A DNA stretch of 64,000 nt from assembly GCA_026129905.1 (NCBI GenBank), contig JAHCHE010000005.1, positions 124,001 through 188,000 of the forward strand, written 5' to 3'. Positions 25,174-32,409 of this stretch are shown here, in pieces. The notes beneath the pieces were generated by a model, which saw only the letters and a list, made by a program, of their open reading frames with translations, was not told where the DNA came from and did not search any database. The position numbers and the translations under genes are program-made. The DNA is from Bryobacteraceae bacterium. GTDB taxonomy: Bacteria; Acidobacteriota; Terriglobia; Bryobacterales; Bryobacteraceae. The number at the start of each line of letters is the position of its first letter. The first letter of the stretch is position 1.

Positions 25174-26380
25174 TCGGCGTCTGCGGCAACCGGACGGTCG
25201 CCGTCACTCCTCCTTCGTCTCGATTCGCGATTTCCAACTTGCCGCCAAGCAGCGTGACGAGGTTTCTCGAAATGGCCAGGCCCAGGCCGGTTCCCGAAGC
25301 CTTCGTTGTCAGGAAAGGCTCGAACAAGCGCCGCTCGACGTCCGGGGACAGTCCAGGACCGTTGTCCGTCACCGCGATCACCACGTCCGAACGGGCCGGC
25401 GCCGCGATCGACAAACGAACGCGCGCGTCCGGCCGGTCCTCGACCGCCTCGATGGCGTTCCGCACCAGGTTCAGCAGCGCCTGTTCGAGCAGCGCCGGAT
25501 CGCTCACCAGTCGAACGGCCGGCGCGTCCACGCTGAACTCGGCCGCGGCGCCGGCCATCCAACGGGCCGCATGACCGCGGAGCCTGTCGCTGAGCGCGCC
25601 GAGATCGACCGTCTGAAGCTGCACGCGCGGCGGCCGGCCGTATAGAAGCAGATCCTTGACAAGCTGTTCGAGCCGCGTGGTTTCCAACAGGACCGGCGCC
25701 AGCAGGTCGTCGTGCGCGCCACGCAGACGTTCACCGAGCAACTGGGCGAATCCTTTAATGGTCCCGAGCGGGTTGCGGATCTCGTGCGCCAGGACCGCCG
25801 AAAGCTGTCCGATGCGCGCCAGGTGTTCCAATTCCGCTTGCCGTTGTTCGGCGCGCGCGGCGCGGCGAGCGTTCCATGCCAACCCGAACGAGAGCGCGAT
25901 CACGACCAGCGACGCCGCGCACGCGGCCCATACGTTCTGCTGGGCGGGCCGGATCAGCCCGGCGACGGTTTCGTCGGAGAGATCCACCCGCGCAAGGAAA
26001 ACCTGCTGTCCCACGTGGCAGGGCAGCCAGGCTCGAAACACATCCTCGCCGTCCACTCTGGCGCGCTCCACGCGGAATAACTCGCGGCCCTCGCGGAGAG
26101 CGGCGGGCGCCTCCGACGACGGGTCGTCGTAGGCGAACAGTTCGACGCCGACGACAGCGGGATCCTCGTCGGCCAGGGCCTCGCGGATATGCTCCAATTC
26201 GGAAGGCGCGCGGAGCGTCTCCAGCCGGGCCGCGACGCCGGCGGCGCGGCTGCGAAGATAGGCCTCCTTTTCCTGTTCAATCTTCCGCACGGTTCGCAAG
26301 GCGCCAAGCAGCAGAATGGCCGACAATGCTACCGCCAGAAGCGGCAGCAGCCATCGCGATATGGCGGAGCGCCGAGTCAT
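25145..26380 (-). CDS. Membrane sensor histidine kinase (NtrB/ZraS-type)
   Basis: The kinase has 411 residues. Membrane helices at about residues 9-27 and 160-182 bracket a periplasmic sensor region of about 130 residues. The dimerisation domain has VLAHEIRNPLGTIKGFAQLLG with the phosphoacceptor His. The ATPase domain has N box NLVRNAIEAVED, G1 DNGPGLSP and G2 GTGLGLAISRNL. ATG 26380 is supported by an AGGA site 8 nt upstream; the open frame upstream of it is ignored. It phosphorylates the adjacent sigma-54 regulator. The stimulus is unknown, but the divergent genes encode secreted Cys-rich and cytochrome-maturation-like proteins. Confidence 0.92.
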   Translation of the reverse strand: MTRRSAISRWLLPLLAVALSAILLLGALRTVRKIEQEKEAYLRSRAAGVAARLETLRAPSELEHIREALADEDPAVVGVELFAYDDPSSEAPAALREGRELFRVERARVDGEDVFRAWLPCHVGQQVFLARVDLSDETVAGLIRPAQQNVWAACAASLVVIALSFGLAWNARRAARAEQRQAELEHLARIGQLSAVLAHEIRNPLGTIKGFAQLLGERLRGAHDDLLAPVLLETTRLEQLVKDLLLYGRPPRVQLQTVDLGALSDRLRGHAARWMAGAAAEFSVDAPAVRLVSDPALLEQALLNLVRNAIEAVEDRPDARVRLSIAAPARSDVVIAVTDNGPGLSPDVERRLFEPFLTTKASGTGLGLAISRNLVTLLGGKLEIANRDEGGVTATVRLPQTPNGRATDFGG

Positions 26381-26426
26381 CGTTCCTGCGTTGCACGCCG
26401 CGGGCCGCGTGACACGCGCCGCAAAC

Positions 26427-26473
26427 GCGCAAAGTTTGCAGCTCAGACCGGGCACGGCGCGCAAGTCTTGCGC
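26427..26473. promoter_or_regulatory. Pair of similar dyads in the divergent control region
   Basis: GCGCAAAGTTTGCAG (26427-26441) and GCGCAAGTCTTGCGC (26459-26473) share the same half-site GCGCAA and are each palindromic (the second perfectly, 7+1+7). Their centres are 32 bases apart, about three helical turns, so both face the same side of DNA. They lie between the histidine kinase and the Cys-rich secreted gene and are candidate binding sites for the NtrC-type regulator. Confidence 0.45.
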
Positions 26474-26563
26474 ACTATCTTCACTATAAGATCCAAAACT
26501 GCTGTAATGGTGACAGTTTGGATTGCGGCAGACTCCGTGCAGCGCTGTTTCGCGGAGGTAATT

Positions 26564-26839
26564 ATGAAATTCATCGGATCGGCAATCCTAGCGCTGATCC
26601 TGGCGGGCGGAGCGATGGCGCAGCCGCCCAGCGGTACAGGTCGGTTTTTCAAGGACGAGAACAAAGACGGCAAGTGCGACGTCTGCGGGCGCGAACCCGG
26701 CCAGTGCCGGCCGGCGATGAGAGGGAACCGGCAGGGCCGGGGCGGTTGCTGCGCCCGGGAGGCTCGCGGCGGGCGCGGTTGCGGCCGCTGGCAGCAGGCC
26801 CCGGCGGAGAAACCGGCGCCGCCCGCCGAGCAGAAGTAG
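26564..26839 (+). CDS. Small secreted Cys-rich protein
   Basis: The 91-residue protein has a signal peptide (MKFIGSAILALILAGGAMAQ). The mature part holds FKDENKDGKCDVCGREPGQC, which resembles an Asp/Asn-rich calcium or metal loop next to a CxxC, then CC in GGCCARE and a Pro/Ala/Lys tail. GGAGGT lies 4 bases before the ATG. It may bind metal in the periplasm. It is the first gene of a rightward group with an OB-like protein and a CcmH-like protein, divergent from the two-component pair. No named family is recognised. Confidence 0.75.
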   Translation: MKFIGSAILALILAGGAMAQPPSGTGRFFKDENKDGKCDVCGREPGQCRPAMRGNRQGRGGCCAREARGGRGCGRWQQAPAEKPAPPAEQK

Positions 26840-26865
26840 AGCCAGCCGAAACGGAGATGCCCGCC

Positions 26866-27246
26866 ATGCGGCGATGCCTTTTTCTGATCCTGCTCGCCTC
26901 CGGCGCCTTGTCCGGTCAGACCCGGTTAGCGGACAGTCCGAAAGTGGTGGTGAAGGGTGTGATCGCCAAGGTAGCGATCGCCCCTGGCCAGGGCATGCCG
27001 TCGCTGGAATTGAAGACGGAGGAAGAGACCCGGCGCGTGCTTCTAGGATCGATGCGGTACCTGATGGAAAACGACTTCAACCCAAAGGCTGGCGCGACCG
27101 CCGTCGTCAAAGGATTCCGGCTCGGCGACGAGATTGTCGCCCAGGAGATCGAGATTCCTGCCGAGAAGATCGTGTTGAAGCTCCGCGCCGACGACGGGAC
27201 CCCCCTGTGGCGGCGCGGACCGCGGAGGCGAGGAAGAGGAAGATGA
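26866..27246 (+). CDS. Secreted OB-like small protein of unknown function
   Basis: The 126-residue protein has a signal peptide (MRRCLFLILLASGALSGQ). The mature region is a five-strand-like pattern, VVVKGVIAKVAIAPGQGMP, LELKTEEETRRVLLGSM, then GATAVVKGFRLGDEIVAQEIEI, similar to periplasmic OB-fold (BOF/DUF5666-like) domains, with an Arg-rich tail. ATG 26866 was chosen because GGAG lies 9 bases upstream; ATG 26857 is an alternative overlapping that site. Its stop overlaps the ccmH-like start as ATGA, so the two are translated together. The function is not known. Confidence 0.75.
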   Translation: MRRCLFLILLASGALSGQTRLADSPKVVVKGVIAKVAIAPGQGMPSLELKTEEETRRVLLGSMRYLMENDFNPKAGATAVVKGFRLGDEIVAQEIEIPAEKIVLKLRADDGTPLWRRGPRRRGRGR

Positions 27247-27620
27247 AACACATCTCGGGCCTGGCGCTCTGCGTATTGGCCGCATGCGTGGCAATGGCGG
27301 CTTCCGACCCCCGCGCCCGGAAGTTGGAGGAGATGTTGATTGCCCCGTGCTGCTGGTCCGAATCGGTGGCCCTCCACCGCAGCGAGACAGCCGCGGCAAT
27401 GCGGGCGGAAATCGAAACCATGGTCAAGGTAGGGAAGTCCGACCGGGAAATCCTCGACCATTTCATCGGCCGGTACGGCCAGCGGGTGCTTGCCGAGCCC
27501 GAGGGCTACAATCGCGTGTTCGTTTATCTCATCCCCGCCGCGGCGGCGCTTGCGGGGTTGTTCGTCACGGTGCTCGTTATCCGCCGGCTGCGCTACGGGG
27601 CCCCTCCTCAAACCGCGTAG
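27243..27620 (+). CDS. CcmH-like cytochrome c maturation protein with Cys-Cys motif
   Basis: The protein has 125 residues: a signal peptide, then the CcmH/CycL helical bundle with KLEEMLIAPCCWSESVALHRSE, MVKVGKSDREILDHFIGRYG and EPEGYN, and a final membrane anchor at about 95-116. Canonical CcmH reads LRCxxCQ and reduces apocytochrome c thiols; here the cysteines are adjacent (C36-C37), a variant I associate with acidobacterial and some deep-branching homologues. It probably acts in haem-ligation thiol chemistry or as a diverged thiol protein. ATG 27243 overlaps the preceding stop. No other ccm gene is present nearby. Confidence 0.85.
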   Translation: MKHISGLALCVLAACVAMAASDPRARKLEEMLIAPCCWSESVALHRSETAAAMRAEIETMVKVGKSDREILDHFIGRYGQRVLAEPEGYNRVFVYLIPAAAALAGLFVTVLVIRRLRYGAPPQTA

Positions 27621-27668
27621 TCACCGGCTGCGCTCCGCGCGCCGGCGCGGCGGCGCTCGGAATTGAGT

Positions 27669-27706
27669 GAGGAACTCGCCCTGCTTCCGCCGCAAGCGAG
27701 TTCCTC
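27669..27706. terminator. Terminator-like hairpin between convergent genes
   Basis: GAGGAACTCG at 27669-27678 pairs perfectly with CGAGTTCCTC at 27697-27706, leaving an 18-base loop. It lies between the CcmH-like stop (27620) and the stop of the minus-strand small gene (27723). No T tract follows on either side. Confidence 0.5.
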
Positions 27707-27722
27707 TGCCGGAAGGTTGGGG

Positions 27723-27983
27723 TTAACGGCCGCGTCCGCGGTTCTGGGCGCCTCGCTGTTGGCCCCGCGGTCCGGTGTTGTCGCACGTCCCGTTGTTCTT
27801 CCCCTTACGCTGGCCCTTGGCGCCATAGCCGCTTCCATCCTGCGGCCTCGATCCCTGGTTGCCGGCGCCGTTGCCCGGCCCGTAGCCTCGCTGAACGTTC
27901 TCCGTCGAGGGAATGAGCTGAGCCGGCGCCGTGGCGGCAAACACGGCCGCCAACAGTCCCGAAAGCATCAACTTTTTCATCAT
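27723..27983 (-). CDS. Small secreted Gly/Arg-rich protein
   Basis: The 86-residue protein has a clear signal peptide (MMKKLMLSGLLAAVFAATAPAQ). The mature part is low complexity, rich in Gly, Asn, Gln and Arg, ending in GAQNRGRGR, with a single Cys. AAAGGAGG lies 11 bases before the first ATG, so the frame is well supported despite its length. No family is recognised. It resembles the small secreted protein at 26.6 kb only in being short, exported and basic at its end, and may belong to the same envelope programme. Confidence 0.65.
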   Translation of the reverse strand: MMKKLMLSGLLAAVFAATAPAQLIPSTENVQRGYGPGNGAGNQGSRPQDGSGYGAKGQRKGKNNGTCDNTGPRGQQRGAQNRGRGR

Positions 27984-28156
27984 CGCTAGTCTGGCCTCCT
28001 TTCAGGCTTCGCTGAATGGTGGGGCAACACGGAGACCAAACAAAAACTTATGAAACTAAAGCACTTATCGGCTCGAAGGCGCCGCGGGGGTGCACCGTCT
28101 GCGCGATCCGCGGGGGACTGGCTGCAAGGTTTGCGGCGCTGCGGCCACAGGCGCGC

Positions 28157-29599
28157 TCAGCAGACCTGGTCATATGGCAGGCCGAGGAGGGAAGCGAGTT
28201 TCGAAAGCCGGGGGCCGAGATGGCCGAGTCCGACGGCGCAGTGGTGGGCGGGGCCGTGCGCGGTCCAGTCGTGGACGAACCGCCGGGCGCCGATAGCGAA
28301 GCGGTAACGGCTGTTCGTGTTGCCGATTTCGAGGATGGGTCCGGGGACCGATTCGGCGTGCGCGGCGAGGAGTTTCAGTTCGCCGCCGGCGGACTGGACG
28401 ACCGACAGCAAGGTGACCGGCCCGTGTTTCACCGCCATTTCGACCGATAGGCCGCTTCCCACCTTTCCGTGAAAGGACGCGAGAGGGCGGACCTTGGTTT
28501 TGCCCTCGGCGATCGCGATGTGACCGGGGCCGTCGTGTCCCATCAGGACCACGTCGTCGTTGAAGTCCATGGCGTAGAATTCGGTGAACGAACCGCCGGC
28601 GCCGAAGGCGTCCATGATCTTCATCGCCTGGGCGTTCTTGACTTCGTACTCGCCGGCGACGGGGATGCCGCGAGCTGTCAACAGGCTGTTGCCGAGAATG
28701 ATGGAGCTGATGGTCTCTTCGTTGGCCGCGTTGCCGGTCCCGCTGTAGAAATACGCGAGCGAACCCAGGTCGCGCGACGCCGCCAGCCTGTCGAGCGCGA
28801 CCGACGTGCGGGCAGCGCGAGCCAGTTCCTCGCGCGAGCAGTCCGGCTGGATGTCGAATGCCTCGTGAAAATGCGCGATGCGTGCGTCGATCTCTCCGGC
28901 CGAGACCCGTGCGCGGAGACCGGCCAGCTCATCCACCTCGATCATTTCGACGTGCCCTCCGAAATACGCGCACTGCTGCGTGAGGTCGCAGTAGATGTCG
29001 AGCATGCCGCCGTAGTAGTGGCCCATCAGTCCGAGCCGGTTATGCTCCATCACCCGCGCCACGCGGGCCGCCGCGATCCACTCCTCGATTTCGCGCCAGG
29101 CGGCGGGATCGTCCTCCAGCATGCCGGTCACCTGGAAGAACGGGATGCGGCAGCGCTGAAACACGTTGGCGATCTCGGGCATCGGACAGGCCTGGCAGAA
29201 GGCCAGCCATTCGCCGGTCATGCGGGCGCGGTCGCCCATCCGGTTGAAGGCTTCGTAATCGATCGCCGCGGCCGGAGCGAGATTGAGAACGATTACCGGA
29301 GCCCTGGCGCGCCGCACGACGGGCAGCACGGTGGACGACAGCGCATAGGTGGTGACGTAAAGAAAGATCAGGTCGACATCGGAGCGGCGGAATCCGTGGC
29401 CGGCATCGAGAGCTTTCCGGGGCTCATCGATCAAGCCGGCGTTCACGACCTGCGCGCCGAGCGCGGCAAGCCGGCCGGCGACGCGTTGCAGATAGCCTTT
29501 GAGGCGGTCCTCCAGGCCGGGGAACTGGGGCCAGTAGGCGTCCAATCCGATTCCGAAGAGGCCGATGCGCGGGGCTGCGTGTTCGGAGCGCTGATTCAC
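28157..29599 (-). CDS. L-fucose/L-arabinose isomerase-family protein
   Basis: The 480-residue protein follows the AraA-like fold: IGLFGIGLDAYWPQFPGL at the start, FLYVTTYALSSTVLPVVRR, RLGLMGHYYGGMLDIYCDLT, a central GNAANEETISSIILGNSLL, and MGHDGPGHIAIAEGKTKVRPL. The last segment carries the family's metal-binding His, and the mid-protein EYEVKNAQAMKIMDAFG supplies Glu. Such enzymes interconvert aldoses and ketoses using Mn. The substrate could be arabinose, fucose or another sugar, as this branch is poorly characterised. It is flanked by unrelated genes on the same strand, with no kinase or epimerase partner. Confidence 0.8.
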   Translation of the reverse strand: MNQRSEHAAPRIGLFGIGLDAYWPQFPGLEDRLKGYLQRVAGRLAALGAQVVNAGLIDEPRKALDAGHGFRRSDVDLIFLYVTTYALSSTVLPVVRRARAPVIVLNLAPAAAIDYEAFNRMGDRARMTGEWLAFCQACPMPEIANVFQRCRIPFFQVTGMLEDDPAAWREIEEWIAAARVARVMEHNRLGLMGHYYGGMLDIYCDLTQQCAYFGGHVEMIEVDELAGLRARVSAGEIDARIAHFHEAFDIQPDCSREELARAARTSVALDRLAASRDLGSLAYFYSGTGNAANEETISSIILGNSLLTARGIPVAGEYEVKNAQAMKIMDAFGAGGSFTEFYAMDFNDDVVLMGHDGPGHIAIAEGKTKVRPLASFHGKVGSGLSVEMAVKHGPVTLLSVVQSAGGELKLLAAHAESVPGPILEIGNTNSRYRFAIGARRFVHDWTAHGPAHHCAVGLGHLGPRLSKLASLLGLPYDQVC

Positions 29600-29684
29600 G
29601 CAATCATTGTCGCTCGAGTCGCCCCGCGGCGCGGGTCAGGCGGAAGATGTCGAGCGCCGCGGGGCCTGATTCCAATGGGCGGCG

Positions 29685-32309
29685 CTAGCGGAAATTGTCC
29701 ACCAACATCAGGTCGCTGCCGGATTGGTCGTACTGCGAAAAGAGCAGGTGGGCGCCGTCGGGCGACACGGCAAGTCCCGGGGCGGCGCTCCTGTCGAATT
29801 TGCGGAGGAGAGTGGATTCGCGGTCACCCCATCGGAGGAACCGGAGCGTCCGGAGCTCCCTATCGCCGATCCAATAGAGGCCCAGACGGGTGACGCAGAA
29901 ACTATCCCGGTTGAGGAGAGCCGCGATCCGGGTCTCCTCCCCGGTCGCGAAGGCCAGTCTCCACAGCGCCGTCGGGTTACCGCCGTCCTTGGCGTAGATC
30001 AGGAATCTGCCGTCGGGAGATTCCATTCCCATGTAGCCGCCAGCCTGGGTCACCTGGATGGGGGCGCCTCCCCGGGAGGGCATTCTCCAGATCTGGAAGG
30101 GCCCGTCGCCGCGCCGGGCGAAGTAAATCCACTCACCGTCGCGCGACCAGAAGGGAACGTTGTCCATCTCGCTGCCGCGCGTCAACTGACGCGGGTTTTC
30201 GCCGCTCGGATCGACGACATGGATATTCCAGGAGCCTCCTTCGTTGCTGTGGTAGGCGATGTAGCGGCCGTCCGGCGACCAATTTGGCGAGCCGCTGTAC
30301 GCGGATGTCGCCGTCAGCGCCACCGGGTTTGAGCCGTCGGCGTTGCTTACCCAGACGTTGATGCTTCCGCGCCGCGACGATTCGAAAGTAATCTGCGAGC
30401 CATCGGGGGAGTACCGCGGGCGCATGTCGTCGCGCGTCGAGGACACCAGCAACTCCGGCGGTTTCGAGACATCCCGGAGGGAGGTACTCCAGATGTTGGC
30501 GTCGTCGATCGCGCGAGAGTAGATCATCCTCGGCGCGAGGTTGCGGTTGGGTCTGGAGATCGTCAGGTCCGCGACAGTGACATCGCCGGCAAAGGCGAGC
30601 CGGCGCAGCGGGCGCGCCCTGGCCGCGTCTGCCTGCCAGAGCGAATGGTTTCCCAACGGCCCGCCGCTGAAGACGATCGACTGGCCGCCGGCAGTAAAAA
30701 CCGGGCTGTGCGCGTACCAGTGCGGCGGCGCGCCAATCTTCCTCGGCTCTCCGGCCGGCCGGAGGTCCTTGTTCAACGGAAGAACCAGGAGGTCGTTGAC
30801 GAAGTCCGCCCTGCCGCGGAGGAAGACGAGCGCTCGCCCGTCGGGCGAGATGACGCCATCGGAATCTCCGCTGGCCTCCGGCGGAGGCGAAGTGAGACGC
30901 CGCCGTTCGCCGCTATCCCCCGATAGCAGGAACAGCCCTCGCCGGTCCTGTTCGGACTCGCGAAACGAGGTTAGCAGCCATTTCCCGTCCGGAGACCAGG
31001 AAAGTCCCGATCCGAGGTCCCCTTCCAGGACCTTCTTCACGGGTCCGCCGAGCGGCGCCATCAGGCAAAGCGCGGCGCGATGGTTGGCGAAGTGCTTGTG
31101 GAATGCGATCCATCGTCCGTCCGGCGACCAGGCAGGGTGGTCGTCCTCGGCGGGATCGTTGGTCCGTTGGGTCTGGAAAGCGGAGTCGATGTGCTGAACA
31201 TAGATGTCGAACTGATCCTGCCTGGGGCCATCCCAGGTGAACGCAACCTGGGTTCCATCCGGGGAGATGGTCGGATTACGTTCCCGGCCCGGGAACGTTG
31301 TCAGCGCGCGCGGAACAAGGTCCGGAACCGCTTCCTCGCGGCGGAACCAGCGGTCTCCCAGCAGGAGCGCCGCCGCCAGCAGCGCCGCCAGCAGGCCCAG
31401 GCCCGCTGCCAACCCGAGGCGCTGCCGGGGCAACTGGACTCGGGTCAGGTGGGCGCTATGGGTGGACAAGTCCTGGCGGGCATCCTCGAGCGCGAGCTTG
31501 ACGTCCGCCATGCTGTGCCAGCGCTCCGCCGGATTCTTTCGGAGGCACCGCCAAATAATGCGGTCCAACTGCCGCGGGATGCGGTCCAGGGAAGGCGGGT
31601 CGCGCGTCATGACCGCGACCAGCATCGAGGCCGGCGAATCGCCGGGAAATGCCCGGCGGCCGCTCGCCATCTCGTACAGGAGCGCGCCGAAGCTGAAGAT
31701 GTCGGCGCGCGCGTCGATCGGCTTGCCTTCCGCCTGCTCCGGGGCCATATAGGCGGCGGTTCCGACGATCATGCCTTCGCGCGTCGGCATGAGCGCCTCG
31801 CCGGTGACAGTGGGAAGATTGTCGGAAGCGCCCGAGCGTTCCACCAGCTTGGCGAGTCCGAAATCGAGAAGCTTTACCACCCCCTCGTCGTTCACCATGA
31901 TGTTGCTCGGCTTCAGGTCGCGGTGAACCAGGCCCGCCGCATGCGCTCTGGTCAGCGCGTCGGCCGCCTGAATGGCGCACGCCAGGGATTTGGACAACGT
32001 CATCCCTTTTCGGCGCAGGATTTCATTCAAGGTCAACCCGCTGACGTACTCCATCACGATGAAGTCGAAGCCCGCGTCGTTGCCGATATCGTAGATGTGG
32101 ACGATGTTGGGGTGGTTGAGCGCCGAGGCTGCGCGGGCTTCGTTTACAAAACGCTGCCGTTGCGCGGGAGTGCAAGGCTGTCCCGGATGGAGGACTTTCA
32201 CCGCCACGAGCCGGCCGAGGTGGGCGTCGCGGGCCTTGTACACCTCGCCCATGCCCCCTTCCCCCAGCTTCTCGAGAATCCGGTAATGCCGTAGCGTCGT
32301 GCCGACCAT
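29685..32309 (-). CDS. Receptor-type Ser/Thr protein kinase with TolB/WD40-like propeller
   Basis: The 874-residue protein has a cytoplasmic kinase domain (about 10-275): LGEGGMGEVYKARD glycine loop, catalytic Lys in LVAVKVL, VHRDLKPSNIMV, LLDFGLAKL and YMAPEQAEGK. One membrane helix lies at about 326-345. The exported remainder has at least seven PD40 blades of the form SPDG(R/T)xIAF. It should phosphorylate cytoplasmic targets in response to a signal sensed outside. ATG 32309 was chosen by kinase homology and a GAGGGA site; the open frame upstream is ignored. It is a paralogue of the next gene on the right, with near-identical C-terminal SDLMLVDNFR. Confidence 0.93.
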   Translation of the reverse strand: MVGTTLRHYRILEKLGEGGMGEVYKARDAHLGRLVAVKVLHPGQPCTPAQRQRFVNEARAASALNHPNIVHIYDIGNDAGFDFIVMEYVSGLTLNEILRRKGMTLSKSLACAIQAADALTRAHAAGLVHRDLKPSNIMVNDEGVVKLLDFGLAKLVERSGASDNLPTVTGEALMPTREGMIVGTAAYMAPEQAEGKPIDARADIFSFGALLYEMASGRRAFPGDSPASMLVAVMTRDPPSLDRIPRQLDRIIWRCLRKNPAERWHSMADVKLALEDARQDLSTHSAHLTRVQLPRQRLGLAAGLGLLAALLAAALLLGDRWFRREEAVPDLVPRALTTFPGRERNPTISPDGTQVAFTWDGPRQDQFDIYVQHIDSAFQTQRTNDPAEDDHPAWSPDGRWIAFHKHFANHRAALCLMAPLGGPVKKVLEGDLGSGLSWSPDGKWLLTSFRESEQDRRGLFLLSGDSGERRRLTSPPPEASGDSDGVISPDGRALVFLRGRADFVNDLLVLPLNKDLRPAGEPRKIGAPPHWYAHSPVFTAGGQSIVFSGGPLGNHSLWQADAARARPLRRLAFAGDVTVADLTISRPNRNLAPRMIYSRAIDDANIWSTSLRDVSKPPELLVSSTRDDMRPRYSPDGSQITFESSRRGSINVWVSNADGSNPVALTATSAYSGSPNWSPDGRYIAYHSNEGGSWNIHVVDPSGENPRQLTRGSEMDNVPFWSRDGEWIYFARRGDGPFQIWRMPSRGGAPIQVTQAGGYMGMESPDGRFLIYAKDGGNPTALWRLAFATGEETRIAALLNRDSFCVTRLGLYWIGDRELRTLRFLRWGDRESTLLRKFDRSAAPGLAVSPDGAHLLFSQYDQSGSDLMLVDNFR

Positions 32310-32409
32310 ATTCCCTCGCTCGGCGTTGACTAATGCTGAAAGTCGCGTCCTATTATGGCATGTTATGGCACGGAATGCGGGGGGGCGACCGCAACAAAAA
32401 GAGCACGGC

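Noticed and set aside
23797-25257. 486-codon plus-strand frame opposite the NtrC-type regulator
   Set aside because: The minus-strand frame has full receiver, AAA+ and HTH motifs; the plus-strand frame has none.
26474-26563. Search for a -24/-12 sigma-54 promoter before the Cys-rich secreted gene
   Set aside because: No GG-N10-GC element with a good TGGCAC/TTGC match was found; nearby GG and GC pairs are mis-spaced.
28469-29893. 474-codon plus-strand frame opposite the arabinose-isomerase-like gene
   Set aside because: It is an antisense shadow spanning two real minus-strand genes.
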